Shown in pieces: positions 16,538 to 24,069 of a stretch of 64,000 bases of DNA. The position numbers and the translations under genes were made by a program. The DNA is from Streptomyces sp. MRC013. GTDB lineage: Bacteria > Actinomycetota > Actinomycetes > Streptomycetales > Streptomycetaceae. Numbering within the stretch: position 1 is the stretch's first letter; the number at the start of each line of letters is the position of its first letter. The notes under the pieces were generated by a model that made no database searches, had not been told where the DNA came from, and was given only the letters and a program-made list of their open reading frames with translations. The DNA lies in NCBI RefSeq assembly GCF_023614235.1, contig NZ_CP094264.1, positions 2,542,001 through 2,606,000 of the forward strand. The letters are read 5' to 3'.

Positions 16538-17722
16538 CTAGACGATCTTCAGTTCGAAAACAGCGTCGTCCGTCGCGGTGCGGGGGCGGGGCATGGCGGC
16601 GGCCGGTGCCAGGTCGAGCCGCTTGCCCGTGTCCGGGCGGAGGGTGCCGTACGGGTTGGCGTCGGACCAGAACAAAGCGGTCAGCCCACACCGATCCTCG
16701 TCGGTGAGCTTCTTTGCCCATGCCGGTTCGGCCAGCACCTGCTGGAGCAGCACGGTGTTGACGTGCACGAGTGCGGACTGCAGCAGGTGCAGCGCGAGCA
16801 TCGACGTCTCGGCGTGCTCCTTGTCGGGGCCGGTCAGGGCACCGTCCTTGCCGGGGCCGGTCAGGGCACCGTCCTTGCCGTAGTGCAGCACGGTGTTCGC
16901 GCTGTTCCAGTTCTCCACGACGTGGAGCCCGCTGTGGATCTCGCGGCGCAGGCCGCTCGGCGGTGTCCCGGAAATCCGAGGGGTACGTCTTGATCGCCCG
17001 CGCCCGCCAGGCGGCCAGCAGCTTCTCCGAGCAGCCTGCGAACAGCCCGTCGGGCAGAGCGAGTCTGCGCACGTCGTTCAGCTTGGTGATCTCCGTCGGC
17101 AGGGAGTCCAGGCCGACCGCGCCCGGGTCGTGCTTGAGCGCGGCCAGCAACGCAGTGCCGGCCTCGTTGTCCTCCCCGACCAGCCCAGCAGCCCGGCCGT
17201 GCCCGCGTCGCCCAGGCGCTCGATGGTCCGGGTGCGGAGCGCCTTCTCCCACCGGCCCCGCGCGGCGACCAGAACCTTCTCGATCCTGGTCCGGCCCGGA
17301 GGCTCGGTCTTCCTCTCCCGGCACTCGACCAGCAGGGCCTCGTGCTGCCGGTCCTCCACCAGTTCGACCGGGCACACCTCGCTGGCCAGCACTCCGTCAG
17401 CTGTTCCTCGTCCGCGAGGGTCGCCGGGCGGAAGCCCAGTGCCTCGCGGATTTGCTTACGGTGCCGCCTCGCGCCCGCCAGGTCGTACTCCGCAAGCTCG
17501 GCCGCCGGCGCCTTCACCAGTTCGGCGACATGCTCCACCGCGGGCTGCGGGAACTCCTCGACGAAATCCGGGAACCGGGCCTCGATCTCGAAGGACTTGA
17601 GCATCAGGCAGAAGCCGAGCCGGGTCGGGCCAGACCTGTTCGCCGCCACGTCCCAGTCACCGTCCACCAGCGTCCAGCACGTCTTCCGACGACCACTCTT
17701 GTCGCGCACCCGCCCCTTCGCC
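16538..17722 (-). pseudogene. tnpA: Tn3-family transposase remnant with large internal deletion
   Basis: Pieces of a Tn3 transposase in three frames. The N-terminal DUF4158-like part reads CWTLVDGDWD, then TRLGFCLMLKSFEIEARFP and YRKQIREALGFRP-like sequence (17709 down to about 17400), continues in another frame as EVCPVELVEDRQ and KVLVAARGRWEKAL, and in a third as KLNDVRRLALPDGLF. It then jumps directly to the far C-terminus NWNSANTVLHYGKDGALTG ending DDAVFELKIV at 16538. About 400 codons remain of the roughly 990 usual for the family, so the catalytic DDE core is missing. A 27-bp tandem duplication near 16850 is a further lesion. Confidence 0.8.
16826..16879. repeat. 27-bp tandem duplication in the transposase remnant
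   Basis: Two exact 27-bp copies (16826-16852 and 16853-16879) repeat the peptide GKDGALTGP in frame inside the C-terminal part of tnpA. The duplication does not shift the frame. Confidence 0.9.
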
Positions 17723-17794
17723 GTCGCCTCTCCGGGCGTTCACCCGGTCGGCTCGACGAGGTGCCCGGCGTCGGGAAACGGCGGATCTGAACCG

Positions 17795-17846
17795 CTGAAA
17801 GCCACCGGCACTCGCTCCCCGGCGTCTGGGCCGGGGCTCCGGGGCC
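17795..17846. repeat. right terminal inverted repeat of the Tn3-family element
   Basis: Inner block CTGAAAGCCACCGGC at 17795-17809 and outer 33 bp at 17814-17846, both inverted relative to the left end. The gap between the blocks is four bases here and nine at the left end. Followed directly by CACAC, the putative target duplication. Confidence 0.8.
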
Positions 17847-18020
17847 CACACGGGGGCGCGGGGGCGCGGTGCCCCCTTTCCGTCGGCCGCCCGGCTCGTA
17901 CGGGGGCGCGGCGCGCCGTTCCCACCACCCGCCCGGCCCGTACGAGGGGCGCGGCGGACCCGGGACGCGCCCGGGGCTCCGGGAGGGGGCGGTGCGGGCG
18001 GCCCCGGGGGCTCCCGCGCC

Positions 18021-18464
18021 TCACACGTCCACCACCACCGCGCACGACCACCCGTACGCGTCCGGGCCCATCCGCAGTCCGCGCCACGCCGCGTCCCCGG
18101 GCACGGCCCCGGTGACCGGGAGGCGGGCGAGGCGGACGACCGCGAGGCGTACGTCCAGCTCCCCGCCGGCCGACTCCACCTCCACGTCGACGGGCACCTC
18201 GCCGTGCGCGTCCAGCCGGTGGACCACCTCGTCGAGCAGGTCCGCGAGGAGGTCGTCGTCGCTCCCCTCCTCGAACCGCAGCCGCCGCGCCGCGTCCGCG
18301 TGCGCCGCCGACACGTCGGCGAAGCACTCCACCAACCCGAGCACGGCCTCCCCGAGGCACTGCTCCCGGTTCGCGCCCCACGCCTCCACCCGCACGTCGC
18401 CGCCGTGCGCCACGGTCCGGTGCCCGCCCTCTCCGCGCCGCCGCACCGGCGCCTCACCGTCCAC
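18021..18464 (-). CDS. archease family protein
   Basis: Protein of 147 aa matching the archease family, chaperones and activators of the RtcB RNA ligase that bind Ca through acidic residues. The N-terminal HGGDVRVEAWG corresponds to the H-T-A-D-V-G-x-x-A-W-G hallmark, and the middle GSDDDLLADLLDEVVHRLDAHGE to the conserved D-L-L-x-x-x-L-x-E-x-L block. GTG start at 18464 has GGGGAGGAG upstream. No rtcB gene is found next to it in this window; in many genomes the two are linked. The leading His is preceded by TVA rather than the usual sequence, so calcium binding may differ. Confidence 0.75.
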   Translation of the reverse strand: MDGEAPVRRRGEGGHRTVAHGGDVRVEAWGANREQCLGEAVLGLVECFADVSAAHADAARRLRFEEGSDDDLLADLLDEVVHRLDAHGEVPVDVEVESAGGELDVRLAVVRLARLPVTGAVPGDAAWRGLRMGPDAYGWSCAVVVDV

Positions 18465-18921
18465 GGCGCTCCTCCCCACCGGTGCGCGCCGACCGGGATG
18501 CCGCTCGCGACGGCCCTCGGCCCGACGGCCCGGCGCGCCTCCTCGGTGCCGGGCTCGTCGGGCGGGACGCACGGCTCCGGGAGGGCGTACGGGCGGAGGG
18601 CGTACCGGTGCGCCCCGCCGCCGGACGGCGGGCGCGGGACTCCCCGGCCGCACCGGCGGGGTCCGTCGACGGGTTCGGCGCCGCCGCCGGGAGGCCGCCC
18701 GGGGGCCGTCCCGCCGATGTGCGGGCCGCTGCCGGCGGCCGCCCGGTGGGCGAAGGCGCCCGTCGGCGCGTCCGGGCCCCCGCGGAGGAGCGCCGGTCCG
18801 TCCGTGCCGTCCGGGGCACCGGACCAGGTGGCGGCGGCTCGTTCCCGCCCTCCGGGGCGTGGCGGCGCGGGGCGGACGCGTGGTCGTCGGAAGCGGAACT
18901 CTTCGGGTCGGTACCGGCCAT
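18454..18921 (-). CDS. possible hypothetical gene upstream of archease, probably frameshifted
   Basis: From an ATG at 18921 the frame MAGTDPKSSASDD has good codon bias for about 30 codons. The bias then moves to a neighbouring frame (WSGAPDGTDGPALLRGG onward to EPCVPPDEPGTEEARR) down to the archease start. This suggests one hydrophilic protein of about 150 aa with an indel near 18830. No domain recognised. The rest of the gap (18922-19203) shows nothing beyond a likely promoter for the 19204 gene. Confidence 0.35.
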   Translation of the reverse strand: MAGTDPKSSASDDHASAPRRHAPEGGNEPPPPGPVPRTARTDRRSSAGARTRRRAPSPTGRPPAAARTSAGRPPGGLPAAAPNPSTDPAGAAGESRARRPAAGRTGTPSARTPSRSRASRPTSPAPRRRAGPSGRGPSRAASRSARTGGEERRGR

Positions 18922-19203
18922 GCGCCCCGCAGTACCCCTGTGGCACGCCCCCATGCGCGGGACGCCCCGCACCCGCGGCCGACGGGTGCGCCGCGCACCG
19001 CCGCGCGCCCTCGCGCACCACCGCGCGCGGGCCACCGCCGTGAGGTCGGGGCCCGTACCGCTCTCCCCGCCCCGTCCCGCCGTACCCCAAGCGCCGGGCG
19101 GTGCCGCACCGTTCCGTGCGCCGGAGCGCCGTTCCGTATCCCGAAGCGCCGGGCGGCGCCGGTACAGTGCGACGATCGCACGAATCCATCCACGGGGGCT
19201 CCC

Positions 19204-19569
19204 ATGGCACTGTTCGGCAACGCCCACACCGTCGACCCGGCGAACGCGCAGCAGGAGTACGCGCGGCTCCTCGGCCCCGGCGAGCAGGTGCACGCCGCGT
19301 TCCTGCTGATCCGCGACACGATCCTGTTCACCGACCGCCGCCTGATCCTCGTCGACAAGCAGGGGATCACGGGCAAGAAGGTCGAGTACCACTCGATCCC
19401 CTACCGCAGCATCACCCACTTCGCGGTGGAGACCGCGGGCACCTTCGACCTCGACGCCGAGCTGAAGATCTGGATCTCCGGCAGCCCGGTACCGGTCCAG
19501 AAGACGTTCACCAAGGGCGTCGACATCTACGAGGTGCAGGCGATCCTTACGCAGTTCGTGGCACGGTGA
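19204..19569 (+). CDS. bacterial PH-domain protein
   Basis: Small soluble protein of 121 aa that is essentially one bacterial pleckstrin-homology domain (YvbH/DUF1696-like). The core reads ILFTDRRLILVDKQGITGKKVEYHSIPY then SITHFAVETAG and ends in a helix, VDIYEVQAILTQFVAR. The N-terminal MALFGNAHTVDPANAQ precedes a helix. The function of single-domain bacterial PH proteins is mostly unknown; some assemble as oligomers. Monocistronic: 120 bp separate it from the next gene. Confidence 0.9.
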   Translation: MALFGNAHTVDPANAQQEYARLLGPGEQVHAAFLLIRDTILFTDRRLILVDKQGITGKKVEYHSIPYRSITHFAVETAGTFDLDAELKIWISGSPVPVQKTFTKGVDIYEVQAILTQFVAR

Positions 19570-19689
19570 CGGCGGCGCGCCGCCGCCGTCGCGGCCGGCG
19601 CGCACCCCGTACGTAAGCTGGGCCGATCCAGCGTGGGCGCCCGGGCACGCGGGCGCGCGCGGACGGCGACGAGGCAGGCGGGCGCGGTG

Positions 19690-20100
19690 ATGGCGGACGA
19701 CCAGCGGTGGCAGATGCGGATCGGCGAGGTGGCCGAGCGGACCGGCCTGTCGCTGCGGGCGATCCGCCACTACGAGGACGCGGGGATCGCCGCCCCCTCC
19801 GCCCGCACCAAGGGCGGTTTCCGCCTGTACACCGCGACCGACGTGGAGCGGCTCCTGCTCGTGGCCCGGATGGGGTCGCTGGGCTTCACCGTGGACGAGG
19901 TGCGCGGCCTGCTGGAGCTCACCGACCGGCTGGCCGCGCCGGACGCCCCGCCGCCCGGGGAGGAACGGGAGCGGCTGCGGACCCGCCTCGCCGCGTACCG
20001 GGCGGCCGTCGAGGCGCGGTGCGAGACGCTGCGCCTGCGGCTGCGCGGGGCCGAGGAGCTCTCCGCGTTCCTGCGCGGCCGCCTGGACCCGGTCGGCTGA
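19690..20100 (+). CDS. MerR family transcriptional regulator
   Basis: Regulator of 136 aa with an N-terminal winged helix MRIGEVAERTGLSLRAIRHYEDAG and wing GGFRLYTATDVERL, followed by a dimerisation coiled coil (residues about 80-125). There is a single Cys near the C-terminus, so no metal-binding Cys set as in MerR or SoxR; it is probably a small-molecule or stress responder. ATG 19690 is preceded by GTG 19687, either may be used. Such regulators bind elongated promoters, often their own. No obvious target gene in tandem. Confidence 0.88.
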   Translation: MADDQRWQMRIGEVAERTGLSLRAIRHYEDAGIAAPSARTKGGFRLYTATDVERLLLVARMGSLGFTVDEVRGLLELTDRLAAPDAPPPGEERERLRTRLAAYRAAVEARCETLRLRLRGAEELSAFLRGRLDPVG

Positions 20101-20122
20101 CCCCGCGGGCGTCGTCCCGCGG

Positions 20123-20152
20123 GGGCGCCCGCCACACGCCCCGCGGGCGCCC
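20123..20152. terminator. hairpin between convergent MerR and VOC genes
   Basis: Inverted repeat GGGCGCCCGC (20123-20132) and GCGGGCGCCC (20143-20152) with a 10-base loop, placed between the stop codons of two convergent genes. Confidence 0.5.
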
Positions 20153-20174
20153 GCCTCCCGCCCCGGGGCCGGGG

Positions 20175-20988
20175 TCAGGCCCCGGCGGCCGTCCGCGGCG
20201 GTCGGTCCTCCGCGCCCGCGGCACCGACCAGCGAGAACACCGCGCCCTGCGGGTCCACGAGCACCGCGAACCGGCCGAACGGGCCCTCCGCCGGCCCGGA
20301 GACCACCTTTGCCCCCGTGGGTCGTGGCCCGCCCGACCGCCGCGTCGACGTCGTCGACGGCGAAGTACACGCCGACGAACGGCGGCGTCTCCGGCGGGAA
20401 GCCCTCGCCCATCCGCCTCCGGCCCAGCACCGGCTCCTCCCCGACCCGGAAGACCGCGAGGTCCGGGTCCGGGTCGGGGCCCGCCGGCCGCCCCACCGTG
20501 AACGGGAAGACCGCGCAGAAGAACGCCTCGGTCCTCGCCGTGTCCCGCGTGTTGACCTCGGCCCACCGGTACGCGCCGGGCACGTCCCGCGCCTCGAAGG
20601 CCGGGTGGGCGCCCGGCTGCCGGACGCCGAAGACCACCCCGTCCGGGCCGTGGGCGAGCAGGGCCGGTCCGGATCCCCCGGGCGCCGCCGGCCCCGCGGC
20701 GACCCGGCCGCCGTTCTCCCGCACCCTGCGCGCGACGGCCCCCACGTCGGGCGACGCGAAGTGGAGGCACCAGGCGGACTGCCGCGCCTCGCCGCACCGG
20801 CCCGGGACGGGCGGGACGACGGCGGCGACCGCCCTGCCCCCGGCGTACGCCCGCACGTGGCCGCCGTGCTCCGTGACCTCCTCGCGGAAGGTCCAGCCCA
20901 GTACCCCGCCGTAGAAGTCCCTGGCGCCCTCCAGGTCGGTGAACATCGCGTCCGCCCAGACGGGCGTGCCCTCGGGTGGTCCGGCCAT
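20175..20988 (-). CDS. VOC superfamily protein with two glyoxalase-like domains (one frameshift)
   Basis: About 270 aa after removing one base from the AAA (TTT on the plus strand) at 20309-20311; the restored C-terminus reads KVVSGPAEGPFGRFAVLVDP and ends at 20175. Two vicinal-oxygen-chelate modules: residues 8-125 (VWADAMFTDLEGARDFYGGVLGW) and 135-262 (WAEVNTRDTARTEAFFCAVF). Proteins of this shape in Streptomyces are metal-dependent hydroxylase- or lyase-like enzymes of unknown substrate. ATG 20988 follows GAGGGG. Convergent with the MerR gene. Confidence 0.85.
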
Positions 20989-21385
20989 GACGATCCCCTC
21001 GCGGCCCGCGAGCCGCTTCCTCGGTGTGGTGGGCCACGCTATCCACCGCACCCGCGCGAGGCGGCGCACGACGCGGCGCCGGGGCGGCGGGAGGCGGCGG
21101 GCGCCGGCCCGCCCGCGACGGTCGCCGTGGAGGCGGCGGACGCGGCGGCGCGGCCCGGGGGGACCGCGCGCCCCGCCCGGCGGCGAGGTGGGATCGGGGC
21201 ACACGCGTTCCCGCACGGGCAAGGCACTCCCCTCGTGGCCCCCCGCCCGTGTTTTTTCGAGTTAACAGTGACGCAGAGTGCCTGCGCAAGCCCTCTCCGG
21301 CTCCGGGCCGCCGGACCGGGTCGGCACAGTACGGGCCCGTCGACCCGACCGCGCGGGGACGGCGGACGCGAACGTGGGGTACGGG

Positions 21386-21856
21386 GTGGACGACGACGGC
21401 GGCGGCGAGGAACGCACCGCGGCACCCGAGCCGGGAACGCCGCGGCAGGAGGTCGCCTCCACGGTGGAGAGGACGTTCCCGGAGCGGCTGGTCTCGGGCC
21501 GGGCCTTCGCCGCACTGGTCGGGGAGCGCGGCGGCTCCCTCCCGCACAGCTGCTTCTCCACCGTCCTCGCGGGCAAGGCCACCCGCCCGTCCGAGGACGT
21601 CCTGAGGGCGCTGGGCCTGGGCTTCGGCGTGGACCGGCGGTTCTTCAAGGAGGAGTCCGAGGTCGTCGACGACGTGGTGGCGGGCCTCCGGTTCCTCGCG
21701 AAGCGCCGTACCGGCGAGATCGGCGGCCCCCGGCCCGGGACGCGGAGGGCGCGGCACTCCCGGCGGAGCTGCTGGAGTCCGCGCTGCCACTGCTCGGGGA
21801 GGCCCGGGTCGCGGACTCCCCGGGGCGCCCCGGCGGACGCCGACGGGAGCCGCTGA
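21386..21856 (+). CDS. XRE/EspR-like helix-turn-helix regulator, possibly degraded
   Basis: The core ALVGERGGSLPHSCFSTVLAGKATRPSEDVLRALGLGFGVDRRFF resembles the actinobacterial EspR-type HTH, followed by SEVVDDVVAGLRFLAKRRTGEI. The first helix of the usual HTH is shortened. After about 21725 the codon bias moves to another frame that reads LPAELLESALPLLGEARVAD, so an indel in the C-run near 21725 is likely and the given C-terminus is uncertain. The start (GTG 21386) is a guess. Possibly a decaying gene. Confidence 0.45.
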   Translation: MDDDGGGEERTAAPEPGTPRQEVASTVERTFPERLVSGRAFAALVGERGGSLPHSCFSTVLAGKATRPSEDVLRALGLGFGVDRRFFKEESEVVDDVVAGLRFLAKRRTGEIGGPRPGTRRARHSRRSCWSPRCHCSGRPGSRTPRGAPADADGSR

Positions 21857-21920
21857 CCCCGCGCGTCCGCACCCGGCGGCTCCCGGGGCGGCCCCGGCCG
21901 GACGGCGGGCCCCGCCGGGC

Positions 21921-22286
21921 TCACGTCCCGCCGGGCACCCCGCCCAGGGCCGCGCCCGCCGTCACCGCGCCCAGGGACGCGGCGACCGTCACCGCCACGT
22001 TGGCGGCCGCGTACCGGAGGGAGCCCGCGCGGGTCAGGCGGAGCGTCTCGTACGAGAACGTGGAGTACGTGGTCAGCGCGCCGCACAGGCCCGTGCCCAG
22101 GAGGGCGTACGCGGGGCCCGCCACCGCCGCGCCCGCCAGGACGCCCAGGACCAGGGAGCCCAGGACGTTGACCGCCAGGGTGCCCCAGGGGAAGACCGAG
22201 TCGCGGCGGAACCGGACCGCCCGGTCGGCCAGGTACCGCAGCGAGGCGCCCAGCGCACCGCCCACCAGGACCAGCAGCCACGTCAC
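21921..22286 (-). CDS. crcB: fluoride exporter CrcB/Fluc, second copy
   Basis: Small membrane protein of 121 aa with four hydrophobic helices, the Fluc/CrcB fluoride channel family. The N-terminal GGALGASLRYLADR, the central NVLGSLVLGVL and TTYSTFSYETLRL motifs are diagnostic (Asn in helix 2 and the T-x-S-T-F break in helix 3 line the fluoride path). The GTG start overlaps the stop of the preceding small gene (GTGA). Actinobacterial Fluc channels are often built from two different subunits encoded side by side, as here. Confidence 0.93.
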   Translation of the reverse strand: MTWLLVLVGGALGASLRYLADRAVRFRRDSVFPWGTLAVNVLGSLVLGVLAGAAVAGPAYALLGTGLCGALTTYSTFSYETLRLTRAGSLRYAAANVAVTVAASLGAVTAGAALGGVPGGT

Positions 22287-22624
22287 CCGGCCGCGCCCCC
22301 GTCCGCGCACCGGACCGCCCCGCACCGCTCCGGGACCACCGGGCCGTCCGGCTTCGCCGGGAGCTCCCGGACCCGCGCGTCCCCGCCGGCGGTCACCGCC
22401 GCCACCGGCGGGTCTCCGCCCGGCGGCACCGGCCGCGCGACGCGGACCCTCGGCCGGGCGTCGGAGCCCTCCCCGCCCCGCAGGGCGCCCGCTCCGACCG
22501 GGCCCGCCCCGCGAACCCGGTGTGCAGTCCCCGCGCACCGCGGTCCGCGCCGCCACCGGTCCGGTCCCCCGGCGAGGACCGTCGACCGCGTCGCCGCGCC
22601 GGACGGCCGGGCCCGCTCCGTCAC
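22283..22624 (-). CDS. DUF190-like small protein in the crcB operon
   Basis: 113-aa protein coupled at both ends: its GTG overlaps the stop of the first crcB gene and its stop overlaps the GTG of the second. The pattern STVLAGGPDRWRRGPR, then GAGALRGGEGSDARPRVRVARPV and DPPVAAVTAGGDARVRELP follows the DUF190 family (PII-like ferredoxin-fold proteins commonly linked to crcB), although several usually conserved residues have drifted to Gly, Ala and Arg. Role in fluoride export is unknown; position suggests a regulator or accessory factor. Confidence 0.65.
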   Translation of the reverse strand: MTERARPSGAATRSTVLAGGPDRWRRGPRCAGTAHRVRGAGPVGAGALRGGEGSDARPRVRVARPVPPGGDPPVAAVTAGGDARVRELPAKPDGPVVPERCGAVRCADGGAAG

Positions 22625-23128
22625 GCCCGCCCCCTCCGCGCCGACTCCCGCAGGAACCGCGTCGCCCGCGCCGCCACCGCGACCGCCAGCAGCGCCGCGG
22701 CCGGCGTGCCCGCCAGGTAGGCGAACGCCGTCGGGGCCTCCCCCGCTCCAGCAGCGCGCGGGTCTCCAGGGCGTACGCCGAGAACGTCGTGAACCCGCCC
22801 AGCAGCCCCGTGCCGACCAGGGGACGCAGCAGGCGGTGCGGGCGCCGCGCCTCTGCGAGCACCGCCGTGAACACGCCCATCAGCGCACAGCCTGCGACAT
22901 TGGTCCACAGGGTCGTCCAGGGAAGGAACCCGGTGCGGCGGGCAGCGCCAGCGCCAGCGCGTACCGCGCTGCCGCGCCCAGCGCCCCGCCCAGGGCGACG
23001 GCACCGAGCAGCGGGCCGTCGAGGGCGGCGGCCCGGAGCGGGCGGGCGCCCCCGGAGCGGACGGTGCGCCCGCGGAGGACGGTGCGCCCGTCGGACGCGC
23101 GGCGGTCCACCGGCGGAGTCGGGGTCAT
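22621..23128 (-). CDS. crcB: fluoride exporter CrcB/Fluc, first copy (two frameshifts)
   Basis: About 169 aa after restoring one base near 22930-22940 and one in the C5 run near 22741-22745. Pieces in order: LLGAVALGGALGAAARYALALAL, FLPWTTLWTNVAGCALMGVF, GLLGGFTTFSAYALETRALLE, and GEAPTAFAYLAGTPAAALLA. The W-T-N-x-x-G and G-G-F-T-T-F-S-x-x-x-x-E motifs are those of CrcB. The N-terminus has a basic 35-residue extension. First gene of the crcB-DUF190-crcB operon; GTGA overlap with the next gene. Confidence 0.85.
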
Positions 23129-23227
23129 GGCCGGGCAGCCTAGTCGCGGCCGGACCGGTGCCGCCGCGCACCTCCCGCGGGTGCCGGCGGGAGACCGGCC
23201 GGCCCCCGGCCGGTTCAGGGCCGGGGT

Positions 23228-23590
23228 TCAGCCGGCGGCCAGGAGGCGGTTCACCAGGCCGTCCACGTCCATCCGCTCCTCGCCCTCCGGCACCACCTCG
23301 TACGTCCGCTCCAGGAAACGCGCCAGGGCCTCCTCGCCGACCGTGAAGTCGGCTTCGCCGCACAGCTCTATGTGCACGCCCGGCCATATCCGGACGTCCC
23401 CCTCCCCGACCTCGTGCCGCATCCCCTCGCGCAGCATCCCCCGGTCCAGCCGCCACTCGGCGTACACGTAGTCGCCGTCCGTGAACGCCACCCGCACCGC
23501 GTACGGGTCGGTCTCGTCATAGGTCATATGGGCCAGCACCGGCAGTTCGTGAAGGCGCATGAAGAGCTTGTCGTGCAGGACCGCGTTCAT
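23228..23590 (-). CDS. SsgA-like sporulation/cell-division regulator
   Basis: SALP-family protein of 120 aa. The family core is clear: TYDETDPYAVRVAFTDGDYV, EWRLDRGMLREGMRHEVGEG, DVRIWPGVHIELCG, and ALARFLERTYEVVPEGEE. SsgA-like proteins occur only in morphologically complex actinomycetes and guide septum placement and peptidoglycan maturation during sporulation. Compared with SsgA and SsgB the segment after DVRIWP is short. ATG 23590 has GGAGGAACCC directly upstream. Transcribed alone. Confidence 0.88.
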   Translation of the reverse strand: MNAVLHDKLFMRLHELPVLAHMTYDETDPYAVRVAFTDGDYVYAEWRLDRGMLREGMRHEVGEGDVRIWPGVHIELCGEADFTVGEEALARFLERTYEVVPEGEERMDVDGLVNRLLAAG

Positions 23591-24069
23591 GGGTTCCTCC
23601 CGAGGGTTTCAGGGGCGGGCTCCTAAGACGTTCCCTCCCAGGTGCCCCTCAGGGACGGCCCCTACCCTGTCGGCCGCGAATCGGCCCTGACGTGCCCGGA
23701 CGATCAGCCGGCGTCCGGTGGGGGCGTGATGTGCCGCATGTCGGCTTGGAAGCTCCCCGAGGGCCGCCGGCCGGAGGCCGTCGTGCCGTGCCGGGGGCGT
23801 TCCGCGGGGCCGGTGACGGGGTGCGCCGGGCCGGGAGCGACCCCGTCCGGAGGACCCCCGGACGTTCCCCCGGGGAAACCCGGCCCCACCCTGGCCCTCC
23901 CTTCCGGGGCGGCCCCGGGCGGTCGTCCCGGTGGCGGCGGGGTGCGCGGGTGACGGCGCTCCGGGTGGGTGCGGGGCGTCCCTCCGGGCGGGTGCCGGGG
24001 GTGGCGGAGGGTACCCCGGATGGGGCACGCCAGGGGGCGGGGAGCGCTCCGGCTTCCTACCGTGGCTGA
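23591..24069. other. 479-bp divergent intergenic region
   Basis: Separates the SsgA-like gene (leftward) and the carboxypeptidase gene (rightward) and should hold both promoters. Short open frames here (for example 23692-24069) lack codon bias and start signals. No clear dyad or repeat seen. Confidence 0.4.

Larger units (their letters stand above)
14311..17846. mobile_element. Tn3-family transposon, decayed, carrying an FAD oxidoreductase
   Basis: A 3,536-bp element bounded by 33-bp terminal inverted repeats (14311-14343 and 17814-17846) that match at 28 of 33 positions, all five differences being transitions. The 5-bp sequence CACAC is present immediately outside both ends (14306-14310 and 17847-17851), which is the target duplication size of Tn3-family transposition. 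Inside are a serine resolvase gene (tnpR), a likely res site, an FAD oxidoreductase and a large-deletion remnant of a Tn3-type transposase (tnpA), all on the minus strand. Both mobility genes are frameshifted, so the element is probably no longer autonomous. It sits between the terpenoid locus and the archease gene. Confidence 0.8.

Noticed and set aside
17657..19210. 517-codon minus-strand open frame across archease and the transposon edge
   Set aside because: It crosses the archease gene in another frame and enters the transposon; at most its middle part is coding, noted separately at 18454-18921.
20317..23346. 1,009-codon open frame on the plus strand
   Set aside because: It runs antisense to the VOC and crcB genes; composition is Arg/Pro/Gly only, with no domain. 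It is a GC-driven shadow.
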